A stretch of 64,000 bases of DNA from Macrostomum hystrix (GCA_950097015.1 CATNEN010000001.1:4308001-4372000); one strand, 5' to 3'; positions 41,840 to 54,422 are shown, counted from the first letter of the stretch. The notes: generated from the sequence alone by a model not told the origin. Numbers and translations are program-made.

Positions 41840-44800
41840 TCGGCCACACTGGGATCACCTGCCTGCAGGTTAACCTGCAACACTGCATAGCTGCATCCGT
41901 CAATCTGATGCGCTATGTCGAGCTCAACATGCCGGGTCTCATCCTCGTCCAGGAGCCGTGGACTCATAAAGGTAAGCCTCAAAATGTACCCAATGGGTAT
42001 CACTGCCTCTACAACAGCCGTCACTGGGAGAACCAAACTCCCAGGGCGTGCATCCTCGTGAGAGACTCCCTCAACGCCTGGCACAGACCCGACCTTTCTG
42101 ATCGGGACACCTGTGTCATCCAGACGGAGAACATCCTCCCAGGAAAAACCGTCTTAATCGCCTCGGTTTACTTACCGGGCGACAGGCCGGCAGTCCCTGA
42201 GGAGCTGATCTCTCTGATTGAAACCTGCGCTGCCAAAAACTATGAGCTCATAGTGGCTGGCGATATTAACGCCCACCACACCCACTGGGGGAGCTCTGAC
42301 ATTAACTCGAGAGGCGAGGATCTCCTTGCCTACATCTTAACCACGTCCCTGGAGTTCTGCAACACAGGGAGCACCCCGACCTTTGACAATGGCCGGTGGT
42401 CTGAGGTCATCGACGCCACTCTAGCCACACCTGGGCTTTACCAGAGCCTTAGGGAGTGGCAGGTTCTGCCGGAGACCTCCCTCTCCGATCACAAATACAT
42501 CTCTTTCCAACTGGCGGGTGCACGCTGCACTAACCAGATCACTTGGAAAAGGAACGCTAGGAATACCGATTGGGAAGCCTTCAGGCATAACCTCGAAGGA
42601 ACCCAACGAAACCTAAGCCCCCCCGCCAACACCTGCGATGAAGCGGATGAGCTAGCTGAGTTTCTCACCAACTCGCTGACCACCGCCTTCGAGGCCTCCT
42701 GCCCCCTCAAAGCTTACAGAGGCAAAACTTCGGCCCCATGGTGGAATCCGCAGCTCGGCGAGCTCCGTCGAACGGCGAAGCGGCTGCACCGCAGGGCCAC
42801 GAAGACAAAAAACCCGGCTGATCAGGCTGCATATCTCGAAGCCATCAATAGCTTCAAGAAGGAAGTCAGAAACGCCAAAAACAGCAAGTGGCGGCAATAC
42901 TGTGAGGAGCTTGAGGGCACTCGCCCCACCTCCAGAATTGTCAAAGCCCTCACGCTGGACAAAATGTCCAAGCTTTCGACGGTGAGGAAGGCCGATGGCC
43001 GACCCACCGAGAACCCTGGGGAAACACTCGACACTATGCTCACAGCCTTTTTCCCCAGCGTGCCAGCAGGGACAGACCCCCCGGATCACACCGAGGGAGG
43101 TCATATCCTTGCGACGTCCATCATTACTGAAGACCGCGTTACCAAGGCAGCCCAGTCTTTCAAACCTTTCAAATCCCCGGGGCCGGACGGCATTATACCA
43201 GCCTTCATCCGCGAGGCGGTAAAATGCCTTGGCTTCCTCACTAATCTTTGCAAGCTCCTTAAGGCCTGCATTGTGCTTGGGTATGTTCCAAAGGCATGGA
43301 CCGAGGCGAGGGTGGTTTTTATCCCCAAGCCAGGCTGCCCGGACTACCATTCCATTAAATCGTTTCGGCCAATTAGCCTTACCTCCACCATGGTCAAACT
43401 GATGGAGAGATTGGTGCTCTGGCGCCTCCTCTCTGTGGAACTGAAAAATATGCCACTAAGCGGCAATCAACACGCCTTTCGGTCAGGACGTTCCACCGAA
43501 AGCGCTCTCCACGCTCTGGTGGACGCTCTGGAAAAGGCCGTCCTCGGGAACGGCTTTGCCCTGAGCATCTTCCTGGATATTGACGGGGCCTTCGACAACG
43601 TTCTCTTCGAGGCGTTTGACAGGGCCCTACGTATGCTGCACACGCATTCGCATCTTAGGAGGTGGATCATGTACATGGTCCGCCACCGCACTGCTACGGC
43701 ACACCTTCTTGGACACCAGCGGACGGTCACTGTCTGCAAAGGTTGCCCACAAGGCGGCGTCCTATCACCAGTTCTCTGGAACATGGTTATCGACGAGCTC
43801 TTACGAGACTCTCAGCCAGACCCCATCCTAAAGGTCGGCTATGCGGATGATGTTACGGCAGTGGCATCTGGCCCGGTACCAGAGGCCCTCCGAGACCTTC
43901 TGCAAAACTTTATCAACAACGCCGAAAGATGGGCAACTCGCTGCGGTCTGAAGCTCTCCGAGTCTAAGACAGCGGCGATCATGTTCACCAGCAAAAACAA
44001 ATGGCATATTCGCCCCCTGCAGCTGTATGGAAAGGACATCACCTTCCAGAAGCAAACTAAATGCCTGGGCATAACGCTCGATCACAGGCTCAGCTGGACT
44101 CCTCATGTCCATGCCAAAGCCAAAAAGGCCTTTGCGATCCTGGTGCAGCTGCGCAGGGCGGTGGGCAACACGTGGGGTCTCACCCCCAAATGCCTATGGT
44201 GGATCTACACTGCTATGGTCAGGCCGGCTGTCTCGTACGCCGGACTGATCTGGGCTAGTGCCCTTCAGCTTAAGACCATGAGACTCTTCGGAGAGTGCAA
44301 GGTCGCGCATGTCGGACGATCATGAGCGCCCCGCCATCCGCCCCCTTCGATGGCCTCAACGCCTTCTTGAACATCCTCCCGCTCGATATCTTTATCCGCG
44401 GGGAGGCGGCAAAAACCGCCCGGCGTCTCCTTGATGCCGGTGTGCGCTTCGTCCCCCAACGAGCGGCAGCGAAGCGAAAGCTCCTGCCGCACACGGACCT
44501 TTGCCTGAGAGACTTGGGTGCGAGCAACGGAATCAATGTCCTTACGGACGGTGAACCGTGCTCGCTCAACCTCCTTCAGCGCTTTAAGGTTCTCATCCCC
44601 ACCAGGGACCAAGTTAGCGACCACTGGAACACCCAGGAGGTCCACTGCTACACGGACGGATCCATGAAGGATGGCTCCGCTGGCTTCGGGGTCTGTATCC
44701 TTATCAACGGACGTGTTGTCGCCACACACGCCCAACACACTGGAAAATCCTCGAGCGTTTTCCAGAACGAGGTCCTGGCCATCAGCTCCTGCGCTGCGGA

Positions 44801-45533
44801 GTTGAATGAGAAAAATATCTCAGGCAGGACTATCATCTTTCACTCGGACAGTCAGGCTGCTCTGCAAGCCCTCTGTCACACCATCACAACCTCCCGGACA
44901 GTCTCCGACTGTGTCCGGCAGCTCAATAACCTGGCCGGTAAGAATACCGTCAGACTTCAGTGGATACCAGGGCATGCTGGTTTCCCTGGTAACGAGCTTG
45001 CTGACCACCTGGCCAAGCAGGGAGGAGCCAGCTCTGCGCCGGGCCCCTCCCCCCCGGCTCCGATTCCGAGCACCGTCATTTATTGTCAGATTAATGATTG
45101 GACCGCCAACCTCCATCTTACCCGGTGGAGAAGCACCACTAACTGCCGCCAATCCAAAGCGGCAGTTCCAGTGCCATCCGCTCGGCTCCGGAAGGTCCTT
45201 CTGAACCAGACCCGGAAGGACATCCGGGCCCTCACCATGACCCTCACGGGCCATGGCTGCTACGCCAGACACTGTTTCCTCCGTGGAGACCTCCGGAGTG
45301 AGCTGTGCCCTTTCTGCAACCTTGAGGACGAGGATGCCCTGCACTTCGTCTGCCACTGCCCTTTCTTCACCAGAGAGAGGCTCAATCACCTCGGACCAAA
45401 CCCATCAATGGACGATGTTTGCAGATCCGAGAACATCCCGCGGCTCGTCCGGTTCCTAAGGGCTACCAGACGAGCCTCTTTCTTCCCCAGCGAGGAACAA
45501 GCTGCAGGAAGGACCGAACACGGACCTCCCTGA
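41836..45533 (+). pseudogene. Retrotransposon ORF2 (endonuclease - reverse transcriptase - RNase H), one frameshift
   Basis: The ATG at 41836 overlaps the ORF1 stop as ATGA, suggesting termination-reinitiation. Residues 1-225 form an APE-type endonuclease (VQEPW, GDINAHHTHW, SDH). The reverse transcriptase follows, with FRPISL, LDIDGAFDN, GCPQGGVLSP and GYADD catalytic motif. The frame stops at 44325; the protein continues in another frame from about 44295 to 45533. A one-base deletion near 44285 explains this. The second part has RNase H (YTDGS, QNEVLAI, SDSQAAL, NELAD, keeping all four acidic positions) and a CPFC...HFVCHC zinc knuckle. Unless the shift is an assembly error, this copy cannot make full-length ORF2. 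Confidence 0.93.
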
Positions 45534-45658
45534 CTGGCCCCGCGTCATCGACCGATTGCGGGTCTTTCAGGGATTAGCGGAATGGGCGACTCCCGCCTCC
45601 CCGCTGCGTCCGTCGGACCGCCCTGCAGATAAGTCAAGTAAGTCAAGAGGCATCAAAA

Positions 45659-47743
45659 TAACTCAAGGAAAAAAAGAAGGAATAAAATAGAGAACAAATA
45701 TTAGAAAGGCTTTAAAAAGCAATCTATAAGTTAGATAGATTATAAAGTTTTGAATCATTTTGTTATCTACTAGGCCTATCTGAGATATAGGACAGTTTGT
45801 TATCTAGATGACAAAGTTTTAAGATAATAAAAGATGTATCAATCCAGGCACGTAAAATTATAGTTCAAAAGTGTGACACTATATACTTAAACATTAATGT
45901 ATAGGCCTATAAAGTCTAGCCTAAAAGCTTATTTAGCACCCATCTTGGTAACCCTATTTAAAACTTCTGAAGTCAAAGCTGTCAAGCTAGACAAAAGAAT
46001 TGTGAACTTAAATGACCACCATCCTCTCATTTCAAGAAATAAGTGACAGTCATCAGTTGACATTGTAGACCCAAAGCAGACCTGACTAGGCCTAGTGACT
46101 TAAAGGGATATTGCCTGAGTAAGTCACCCTCATAAGCTTAGCAAGCTTGGTAACCACAATTTGTGGCTGCTATAGAGTATAGGCCTAATTATTTAATTCT
46201 TTGAATAATGGGCAGCTACTAAGTACTTTAACAAATCTGGACCATGGCTAGGCCTATACTAGAAATCCATACACATATAGGCCTACATCTAAATATAGGC
46301 CTATATACACATTTTAATGCACATCACATGTATACACCCACATATATATTATATATATATACATTTACTATATATACAAACCATGGCTAGGCCTAGGCCT
46401 AGCTAGCTAAGTAGCACAAAAAGCACTGCCCTGGCTAGTGACACAGAGAAAAATAAAATAGGCATAGGCATATGTCTAATTCTTAGTTTAAAAATCCTAG
46501 GACTGACACATTATGTCTTATAGGCCTATTGTATACTACTAAATAACTAAGTGTTGTAGCTAGGGCCTATGGACAGAAGTAGGTCAGATCTGACACATTG
46601 TAATAAACATCATTGCAAATAAAAAAATTATTGCATGTTTTGGTGCTGTGTTATGCTGCTTGCTTAAAAGATAAGTCCTGGCTTCCTAGATATAAAAAAT
46701 GTACACTTGGTAAGTCTTGATTGTATAAAAAAAGCTAGGCATAGCGCCTAGGCGGATAGGCCGATGACAAAGACTAGGGCTTTGGTCAACGTCGACTTTG
46801 CTTGTACTTTTGTAGATATCTTTGAAAAGTGGTTTATCACATGGAAACCATACAGGAAATCGTGCAGAAAACAATGCCAGAAACGAGAAAGTGTGCGTAA
46901 AATCGTGCGTTACTAGTATACGAAGAAGTCAGAAGCAAGGACCACTAGAAAAAGAATCCCATCTTCTTCTGGTCCTTAAGAATCCCCTCTTCTTCTGGTC
47001 CTTGGTCAGAAGATGTAGTTTTTTGCTTTCTTAGAAAACTAAATCATTTAAAGCTTTTAAACAACCCTTCTTCACCATACATAAGCCCGTTACGCTATCT
47101 TAATTTTATTTTATAGAGTCATGTGCGAGAAATTGAAAAAAATTCTTCTACATGTATAATTTAGACAACCATAAAGTGAAGAGTTTTCTTTGAAATTTAG
47201 AAAACTCGCATAATTATTTTATTTGTGTCTTCCAAACCACAGCGTTGCGAGAATTTGAACTAATAGGCCCTATCGTATTCTTACCAGCTCGTTTGCAATT
47301 GAAGCTTTATCCATGTTCGCACAATCGCGCCTAATGTTAAGCAACTATAAAATAAGAGCCACAACTGCATTTTAGTGAATTCCGTATGTGCTCTCTTCAC
47401 TATTAGTATTAGGCCTAAGTGTATACAAACTTTTAGGATGTCAGATTCTGATTGTTTCAATTTCATTTAAGGCCTATGACTATGACTCTATTTTGTTTCT
47501 CTATAGTTTATGTAATCACAGCCATGACTAATCAGGTTTTAATAGCATTTTTAGGCCTAGGCTTACCTTTCAACTAATTTGTCTACTCTCTATATCAAGT
47601 AGGCCTAGGCTCCTAATTTCAACAAAAATTTAAGAGCATAAGTCATTAAGAATACCATGTTGGTACTTATAATTATCATTGTAAACAAAAACGTTAGGCC
47701 TAGTGTTTTTTAATTTAGGCCCATAGGCAGTTTGTGACACCTT
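45659..47743. other. AT-rich intergenic sequence with many AGGCCT words
   Basis: No gene recognised. The palindrome AGGCCT, usually as TAGGCCTA, recurs many times. A 27-bp unit with TCTTCTTCTGGTCCTT is repeated twice near 46955-47005. Confidence 0.55.
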
Positions 47744-47752
47744 ATTTATGGG

Positions 47753-49208
47753 GGTACCTGGACACTTCGTCATCTTACAACTTCGGCATCCAGATGACAA
47801 TCTGTCCAATATCTTAGACATTAGAGGGTGGATGATAAAGTAGGGCCTAACTTAAACTTGTGGACACTTTAATCATCTATAAAACAAAAGTTTTTCAAAG
47901 TTAGAACAGAACCACCCCTCTTCACATCGTGTTGATACCTATCTTTCAACTCTTATAGGCCTAGGCCTAATAAAATCAGTTTTGACACCTTTTTGACAAA
48001 TTTTGTCATTTGACAATGACAAATTTTGACAGAACACACTTCAGTGTAAAGTGTGTTCCACCTCTGTCCCACCACCCCACCCTCACTTTATTCATGATGA
48101 CAATTGCTTTTTATTAGTAGATAACGAACTGACCAAACTTTAAAGCATGCCAATTGGCTGGATGATGAAGTGGGCATATCATGTGTCATTTCATTTGTTA
48201 AATTATTTTCTTTATAGAAAACAAAACTGCAAGTAATTTTAGTAATGAATAGGCCTAACAGTGCGGGTACCAGGTTGAATGTGGGCCTGGATAATGGGCA
48301 ACAGGGTCTGCGCCTAGTGGTTTGGTACCGGGCACATGACATACTTGTTAGTATCGCACTCAATCATGCCAAGGACCCAAGTGCCATCACGGTGAGCCCT
48401 GGTGGTAGGGCCTACTTCCAGTGGAAAAAAGTGATTCGTCAACCTCTACCTCATACCCAGGGCCACCTAGCTGTACTGGATTGGCAAGCAGGTGCTCACA
48501 GCAGATGTCTCTGCAGAAATTGGCCCAGTCTACGGCATTGTGGTGGGCAATGCGCGTCTGCCGCTCAATCTCATCCAAAGGCATCTCCAGGGACCAGAGA
48601 TGTATAAAGTCGACCAGCCGTGGCAATTCAATGTGGCTGGCCTCAAAAATGACCCCTTTCGAACCGAGACTTGTCCATGGCATGTGTTGCACGACCATGC
48701 CTAGCCGTCAATGTAGTGCTCACCAGCATGCCGCTGAAACTTCATTGGGAGGCCACAAAAAACTCGCGTGTTGGCCAGAAGATGGTGTTGCATGAGCCAA
48801 TGAATACAAGCCAGGTTGTCCGCCGTGGCAGCATGTACTGTCCGCAGGTCAGTTGGCATGCCAATTAAGGCATCTATGTGTAGCAAACCATTTGGCGGCA
48901 GAATAGAAGTTGGTGCCGGAGGACGACCAGCCATGTTGAATTATATTATATTACTATATTATTGAATTCAAATATCGTATTTTATGGTACCCCACACCAA
49001 TTTGAGCCATAGAATACTGCATGGCACTTTCACTTTTTGCCATGTCAGTTAAGTGAATTTAAATTGCTGTCAAAATCATATTTCGTGCCCACAAATTTAA
49101 ATCTGTCGTCAAGATAATTTAATAAACAAAACGACACATAGGAGGTAGGAAGTGTCCTACCTTCCAAGTGGATGATAAAGTTGTAAGATGACAAAGTGTC
49201 TAGGATCC
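47753..49208 (-). mobile_element. Merlin-type DNA transposon, degenerate
   Basis: A 1456-bp element with a perfect 9-bp target-site duplication ATTTATGGG at 47744-47752 and 49209-49217. The ends are imperfect inverted repeats of about 40 bp; both contain GTCATCTTACAACTT, at 47769 on plus and in the right end on minus. Merlin elements make 8-9 bp duplications, and the internal frame resembles an ISXO2-type transposase, so ends and content agree. The outermost bases begin GG. Confidence 0.88.
48240..48934 (-). pseudogene. Merlin/ISXO2-like transposase, broken and truncated
   Basis: On the minus strand the frame starts at 48934 (MAGRPPAPTSIL) and reaches a stop after HYIDG at 48701. It can be followed past that into WSCNTCHGQVSVRKGSFL, then shifts frame to FEASHIELPRLVDFIHLWS and on to GGPGYEVEVDESLF, the hallmark ISXO2 segment with the first catalytic Asp/Glu cluster. 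Another shift leads to GMIECDTNKYVMCPV and IIQAHIQPGT. The later part with the remaining DDE residues is missing. Inactive. Confidence 0.85.
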
Positions 49209-49217
49209 ATTTATGGG

Positions 49218-50655
49218 TGTTAGTCAGTTCATCAAATGCAGTTTTGTCAAATGGACTTATCCTTGTATTATGTCACTTTGTCAAATAGCTTATTGGGCCA
49301 TCTTAAACTTATTTCAATGGCAGTGGTTTTGTTGTTGAGAGCTGAATAGTTACACATATATTTGCTTTTGATTAATAGTATATCAAAGTGTGTATATTTA
49401 TTGTGCCTAACATAGATTCTAATACACTTAACTCTATGCTGTATTGTCTATTGTGTATTACACAGCCCTTGTCCTTTCTCATTCTATGATCTTGGGGACC
49501 AGGCAATGGCAGAGTTACTGCCAATTTTACTCACTTGCAGTTTTATTGCTAAACAAGGTCACTAAAGATCACAAACTAAAAATTAAATAATAAAAAATTA
49601 ATTTTTTAAGATTATGCCTATTCTTAGCAAAACTAATAAAAGTTAAAAGTTAATCAAAAGTACTTACTAGTACTTCCTGCTAATGCTGTTGTTGCTTGTG
49701 TTCAAACTAAGGAATGTGGCCATAGAATGCACAGGAGTACAGAAAGTTTGGATGGACAGCTTACTCACTCAATACTTAGCCTAGTGGGTCTTGACTTGTG
49801 TCTGCAACTGCTTATAACATGCATGGTGTTATAATGTTTGTATGATCCCTGCTACACCAGAGCAACTTGAACTGGCACTAGCTGGGTCTCCGTGAACAGC
49901 AAGATTAAGAAGCAGATAGAGTCAGCTGCACTCTCTTGTCTTGCATCTTGAGTCGCCAATGCCAGCCTTCAACCTCATTGTTGGTCTGGAGGTGCCATCT
50001 GGGATCCACAACATGTGGGTAGGATAAATGGTAAAGGCCCATTAGCTATGGGGGCCTATGGTGGCACGCAAGCTTGGTGGGATAAATGTTGGTAGCCTAC
50101 TAGCTGTGCCACCATTGATGTCACTTGTGGCTCGCTAGTTGGGATGCACCAAGAAACACTAGGGGCCTGACAGCAACATGCTGCTACTTTGCCACCACTG
50201 TCCTAAGATTTGATATTGAGCCTGTGAGATGTCTGCTGCATGTCCTATGTTGCCACTGTTGACACCAGTCACACTGCATAACCCATTGATGCAGTTGGAC
50301 AGGTTCTAAGCATTTAATGCAGCTGTCCAATTGCATTTTAGAATTAAAACTCAGAAATTTAGGATTTAGATTTTTATAACTTTTAAGAACTCATCAGGCG
50401 GCAATTCTGTTGCTTACAGAATATGCAACAGCATATGTTGCATATGATGTAACGTATCAGGGCCAGTATATGTCGTTTCTGGTTGCCTACAAGTGTTTTT
50501 TTTCAAGCAGCAACTAAATAGGATAAGTGAGCACAAGTGAGACAGGAAATTGACTTACGAGTTTTTTTACGACACTTTATTTGTCTTGAAAGTTGTTTCT
50601 AGTGAATTAGTTTTGTACTCACTATTAGTTGTTAGTTCATGATTTCCCCTCGATT
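49218..50655. other. Intergenic sequence, no gene recognised
   Basis: No domain-bearing frame, no terminal repeats. The right end grades into the following array, with scattered CTCGATAATTCA-like words from about 50640. Confidence 0.5.
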
Positions 50656-50659
50656 ATTC

Positions 50660-51520
50660 AGGCTTCCCAATAGATAATTAATTTTACCCCTCGATAATTC
50701 ATGCAAGCCAGTTTAATTATTATGTTACCCCTTAATAAGTTATGCTTCCCCCTTGATAACTCCTGCTTTAACTCGATAACTTCTTTTTCCCCTCGATATT
50801 TCACGCTTTCCCTTACGATAATTCACGCTTTCGCCTCGATAATTTATGCTTTCCCTCGATAATTTATGCTTTCCCCTCGATAAATCATGCTTTCCCCTCG
50901 ATAATTCACGCTTTCCCCTCGATAATTTATGCTTTCCCTCGATAATTTATGCTTTCCCCTCGATAATTTATGCTTTCCCTCGATAATTTATGCTTTCCCC
51001 TCGATAATTCACGCTTTCCTCTCGATAATTCGTGCTTTCCCCTCGATAAATCATGCTTTCCCTCGATAATTTATGCTTTCCCCTCGATAATTCATGCTTT
51101 CCCCTCGATAATTTATGCTTTCCCTCGATAATTTATGCTTTCCCCTCGATAATTCACGCTTTCCTCTCGATAATTCGTGCTTTCCCCTCGATAAATCATG
51201 CTTTCCCTCGATAATTTATGCTTTCCCCTCGATAATTCATGCTTTCCCCTCGATAATTTATGCTTTCCCCTCGATAAATCATGCTTTCCCTCGTTAATTC
51301 ACACTTTCCCTCGATAATTTATGCTTTCCCCTCGATAATTTATGCTTTCCCCTCGATAATTCATGCTTTCCCCTCGATAAATCAAACTCCCACCTCGATA
51401 ATTGATGCTTCCCCCTCAATAATTCATGCTTCCCCTTTGATAGTTCATGCAACCCCCTCGTTACTACATGCTATCCTCCTGATAATTGATGCATCCCCTC
51501 GATAAAAATAGATAACTTAT
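50660..51520 (+). repeat. 21-22-bp minisatellite, degenerate at both ends
   Basis: Unit CTCGATAATTTATGCTTTCC + CC with TTCATG/TTCACG variants, regular from about 50800 to 51380. Degenerate relatives continue to 51870 and merge into the next array. Confidence 0.93.
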
Positions 51521-51869
51521 GCCTCAAAAATTCATGCTATCCCTGGACAAATCTTGCTACCCCGTCATAAGTTTTATGCTACTCACTTAATTTATGCTTT
51601 CCGCTTGGTAATTCATGCTGCTCCTTTAATAATTCATACTTTTCCCTCGTTAGTTCATGTGTTCCCCTCGGTAATACTCGCCTGCTAATTCAGGCTTACC
51701 CCTCTATAACTTATTCTACCCTCTCATGCTTCATGCTTCCCTTCGATAATTTAGTTTGCCCCTTCGATAATTCATGCTACCACTTCGATAGTTTATGCTG
51801 ACCGCTTGATAATTCGTGCTATTTCGTCGATAATTTTTGATCCCCCTGTATAATTCATAGATTTCTCAC

Positions 51870-53078
51870 GTTCAGTCATGCTTCCCCCTCGTTAAGTCAT
51901 GCTTCCCTCTCGTTAAGTTATGCTTCCCCCTCGTTAAGTCATGCTTCCCTCTCGTTAAGTCATGCTTCCCCCTCGTTAAGTCATGCTTCCCTCTCGTTAA
52001 GTTATGCTTCCCCCTCGTTAAGTCATGCTTCCCCCTCGTTAAGTCATGCTTCCCTCTCGTTAAGTTATGCTTCCCTCTCGTTAAGTCATGCTTTTCTCTC
52101 GTTAAGTCATGCTTCCCCCTCGTTAAGTCATGCTTCCCTCTCGTTAAGTCATGCTTCCCTCTCGTTAAGTCATGCTTCCCCCTCGTTAAGTCATGCTTCC
52201 CTCTCGTTAAGTTATGCTTCCCTCTCGTTAAGTCATGCTTCCCTCTCGTTAAGTCATGCTTCCCCCTCGTTAAGTCATGCTTCCCTCTCGTTAAGTCATG
52301 CTTCCCCCTCGTTAAGTCATGCTTCCCCCTCGTTAAGTCATGCTTCCCCCTCGTTAAGTCATTCTTCCCCCTCGTTAAGTCATGCTTCCCCCTCGTTAAG
52401 TCATGCTTCCCCCTCGTTAAGTCATTCTTCCCCCTCGTTAAGTCATGCTTCCCCCTCGTTAAGTCATTCTTCCCCCTCGTTAAGTCATTCTTCCCCCTCG
52501 TTAAGTCATGCTTCCCCCTCGTTAAGTCATTCTTCCCCCTCGTTAAGTCATGCTTCCCTCTCGTTAAGTCATGCTTCCCTCTCGTTAAGTCATGCTTCCC
52601 CCTCGTTAAGTCATTCTTCCCCCTCGTTAAGTCATGCTTCCCTCTCGTTAAGTCATGCTTCCCTCTCGTTAAGTCATGCTTCCCCCTCGTTAAGTCATGC
52701 TTCCCCCTCGTTAAGTCATGCTTCCCCCTCGTTAAGTCATTCTTCCCCCTCGTTAAGTCATGCTTCCCCCTCGTTAAGTCATGCTTCCCCCTCGTTAAGT
52801 CATTCTTCCCCCTCGTTAAGTCATGCTTCCCCCTCGTTAAGTCATTCTTCCCCCTCGTTAAGTCATTCTTCCCCCTCGTTAAGTCATGCTTCCCCCTCGT
52901 TAAGTCATTCTTCCCCCTCGTTAAGTCATGCTTCCCTCTCGTTAAGTCATGCTTCCCTCTCGTTAAGTCATGCTTCCCCCTCGTTAAGTCATTCTTCCCC
53001 CTCGTTAAGTCATGCTTCCCCCTCGTTAAGTCATTCTTCCCCCTCGTTAAGTCATTCTTCCCCCTCGTTAAGTCATGC
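51870..53078 (+). repeat. 21-bp minisatellite, about 57 units
   Basis: Unit CTCGTTAAGTCATGCTTCCC + C. Main variants are CTCTCG for CCCTCG and TCATTC for TCATGC. Blocks of mixed variants recur in the same order (for example 52340-52620 and 52700-53000), indicating block duplications. The unit is clearly related to the 50660-51520 array. Confidence 0.96.
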
Positions 53079-53079
53079 T

Positions 53080-54030
53080 TCCCCTTCGCTAATTCATGAT
53101 TCCCCTTCTATAATTTATGCCATTCCGTCGATAGTTCATGCTTCTCAGTCGATAATTCCTCCTGGATAAACTATGCTATTACTGTCAATAGTTCATGCTA
53201 CCCCTTCGATGAATCATGCTAGCCCCCTCAGTAAATCATTCTATCCTCTTGAAAAATGTGCCATACCCTTTAAGTATTATGTTATCCCCTGGAAATCTCA
53301 TGTCATCTTAAAGAAATCCTTATATTCCCTAGATTTCTAATACCTTTCTCGGCAAGTCCATTTTATTTTATTGATACCCCATGCATGCTATTCATTGAAA
53401 CCTAGCGCTATATTCTTTAGTTTCATGTTTTCCTTTAAAACATTATGCTTTCGAAATGTAGGAAAAATAGGGATTGCTTCCCTGCTAAAAAAAGCTTAAT
53501 TTGAATGTAATTAAAAAGTATCGCCATTCGTTATTATTATTATTTTCTCCTAGTTTTGAATCTAATGACGATGGCAGCAATGCTCAAACACTTTTCTTAA
53601 GTTAAAAAACGTAATGCTAAACGCTATGTATGCTCGAACAGCATTTAGTTTTGAATCGAATAACGCTTGAAGCAATCCTCGAAAAAATGTTTATAAATGA
53701 AAAAATGTATAACGCTTTCAGCTGCGCTCAACATATTTTCTTCTAGTTCTTATAACGCTTGCAGCTATGCTCAAATATATTTTCTTAGTATCGAATAACA
53801 CTTGCTGCTACACTCGAAAAAACTTACAATTTTTCTCACAGCGAGAAGAGAAACAATACAGCCTACAAATATTTGCTGACAGTAGCTAATCGAAAGCGCT
53901 TACTATTTATACTCGAAACTAAAAAGCCTAATAAAAATATACAAAAAGAAATACTTACGTTTTTAACTGTTAATGATAAAAGATGAAAATAAAAAAAGAA
54001 GCAGTAACAAAACTGATGCTGAAATTCGAC
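53080..54030. other. AT-rich sequence with old degenerate repeats
   Basis: From 53560 to 53830 a diverged unit of about 50-60 bp (AACGCTTGCAGCTATGCTC-like followed by ATATTTTCTTAG) recurs five or six times. No gene recognised. Confidence 0.5.
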
Positions 54031-54039
54031 CTGCATTCT

Positions 54040-54422
54040 AATAATAATAATTGACACTAGACCCAAGGGCCAGTGCAGGTGTTGTGTGTCAAGCACACTA
54101 GCAGGTGGGGACTGCACACCTATTGTACTCCCCGGCTCTCTCGGACACCGGTTGACAGCCGCGTGTCAGCAATGGAATTTATTTTTTCCAAACATATCGG
54201 CACCATTCAAACCCACTGAATTGCCGCATAGAAACTGCTTTATTCCACGCCAGCCGGAATTATTACCCGACGAAATGTCGGTACTCATTTGCAGCTGAGT
54301 AGACTGTGTGCACATCAGGGTAAAGCAGCTTGCCAAAGGCTGCACGAATAGTTCTAGGTCGGGAGTCGAACCCAGGGCCATCTGATCCAGAGTCTGACAC
54401 CTTACTGACTGAACTATCCGCC
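54040..54422 (-). mobile_element. tRNA-derived SINE, full length
   Basis: A 383-bp element on the minus strand with a 9-bp target-site duplication AGAATGCAG (plus-strand CTGCATTCT at 54423-54431 and 54031-54039). The head is tRNA-like, with an A box (ATAGTTCAGTCAGTAAGG) and a perfect B box GGTTCGACTCC. The body contains CTCAGCTGCAAATGAGTACC, and the tail is an ATT triplet run. The tRNA-like head does not close an acceptor stem, so it is not a tRNA gene. Confidence 0.9.

Larger units (their letters stand above)
39228..45646 (+). mobile_element. Near-intact non-LTR retrotransposon (I-group, LOA/R1-like)
   Basis: A 6419-bp element flanked by a perfect 12-bp target-site duplication GAGGCATCAAAA at 39216-39227 and 45647-45658. 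It begins GCTCGCACTGGCGGGACAC and ends with a short AAGTCAAGTAAGTCAA tail instead of poly(A). Order is 5' UTR with tandem monomers, ORF1, ORF2 (endonuclease, reverse transcriptase, RNase H, zinc knuckle), and a 3' UTR of about 110 bp. Only one frameshift is visible, so the insertion is young. An RNase H domain and APE-type endonuclease place it in the I group; clade within that is my guess. Confidence 0.95.
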
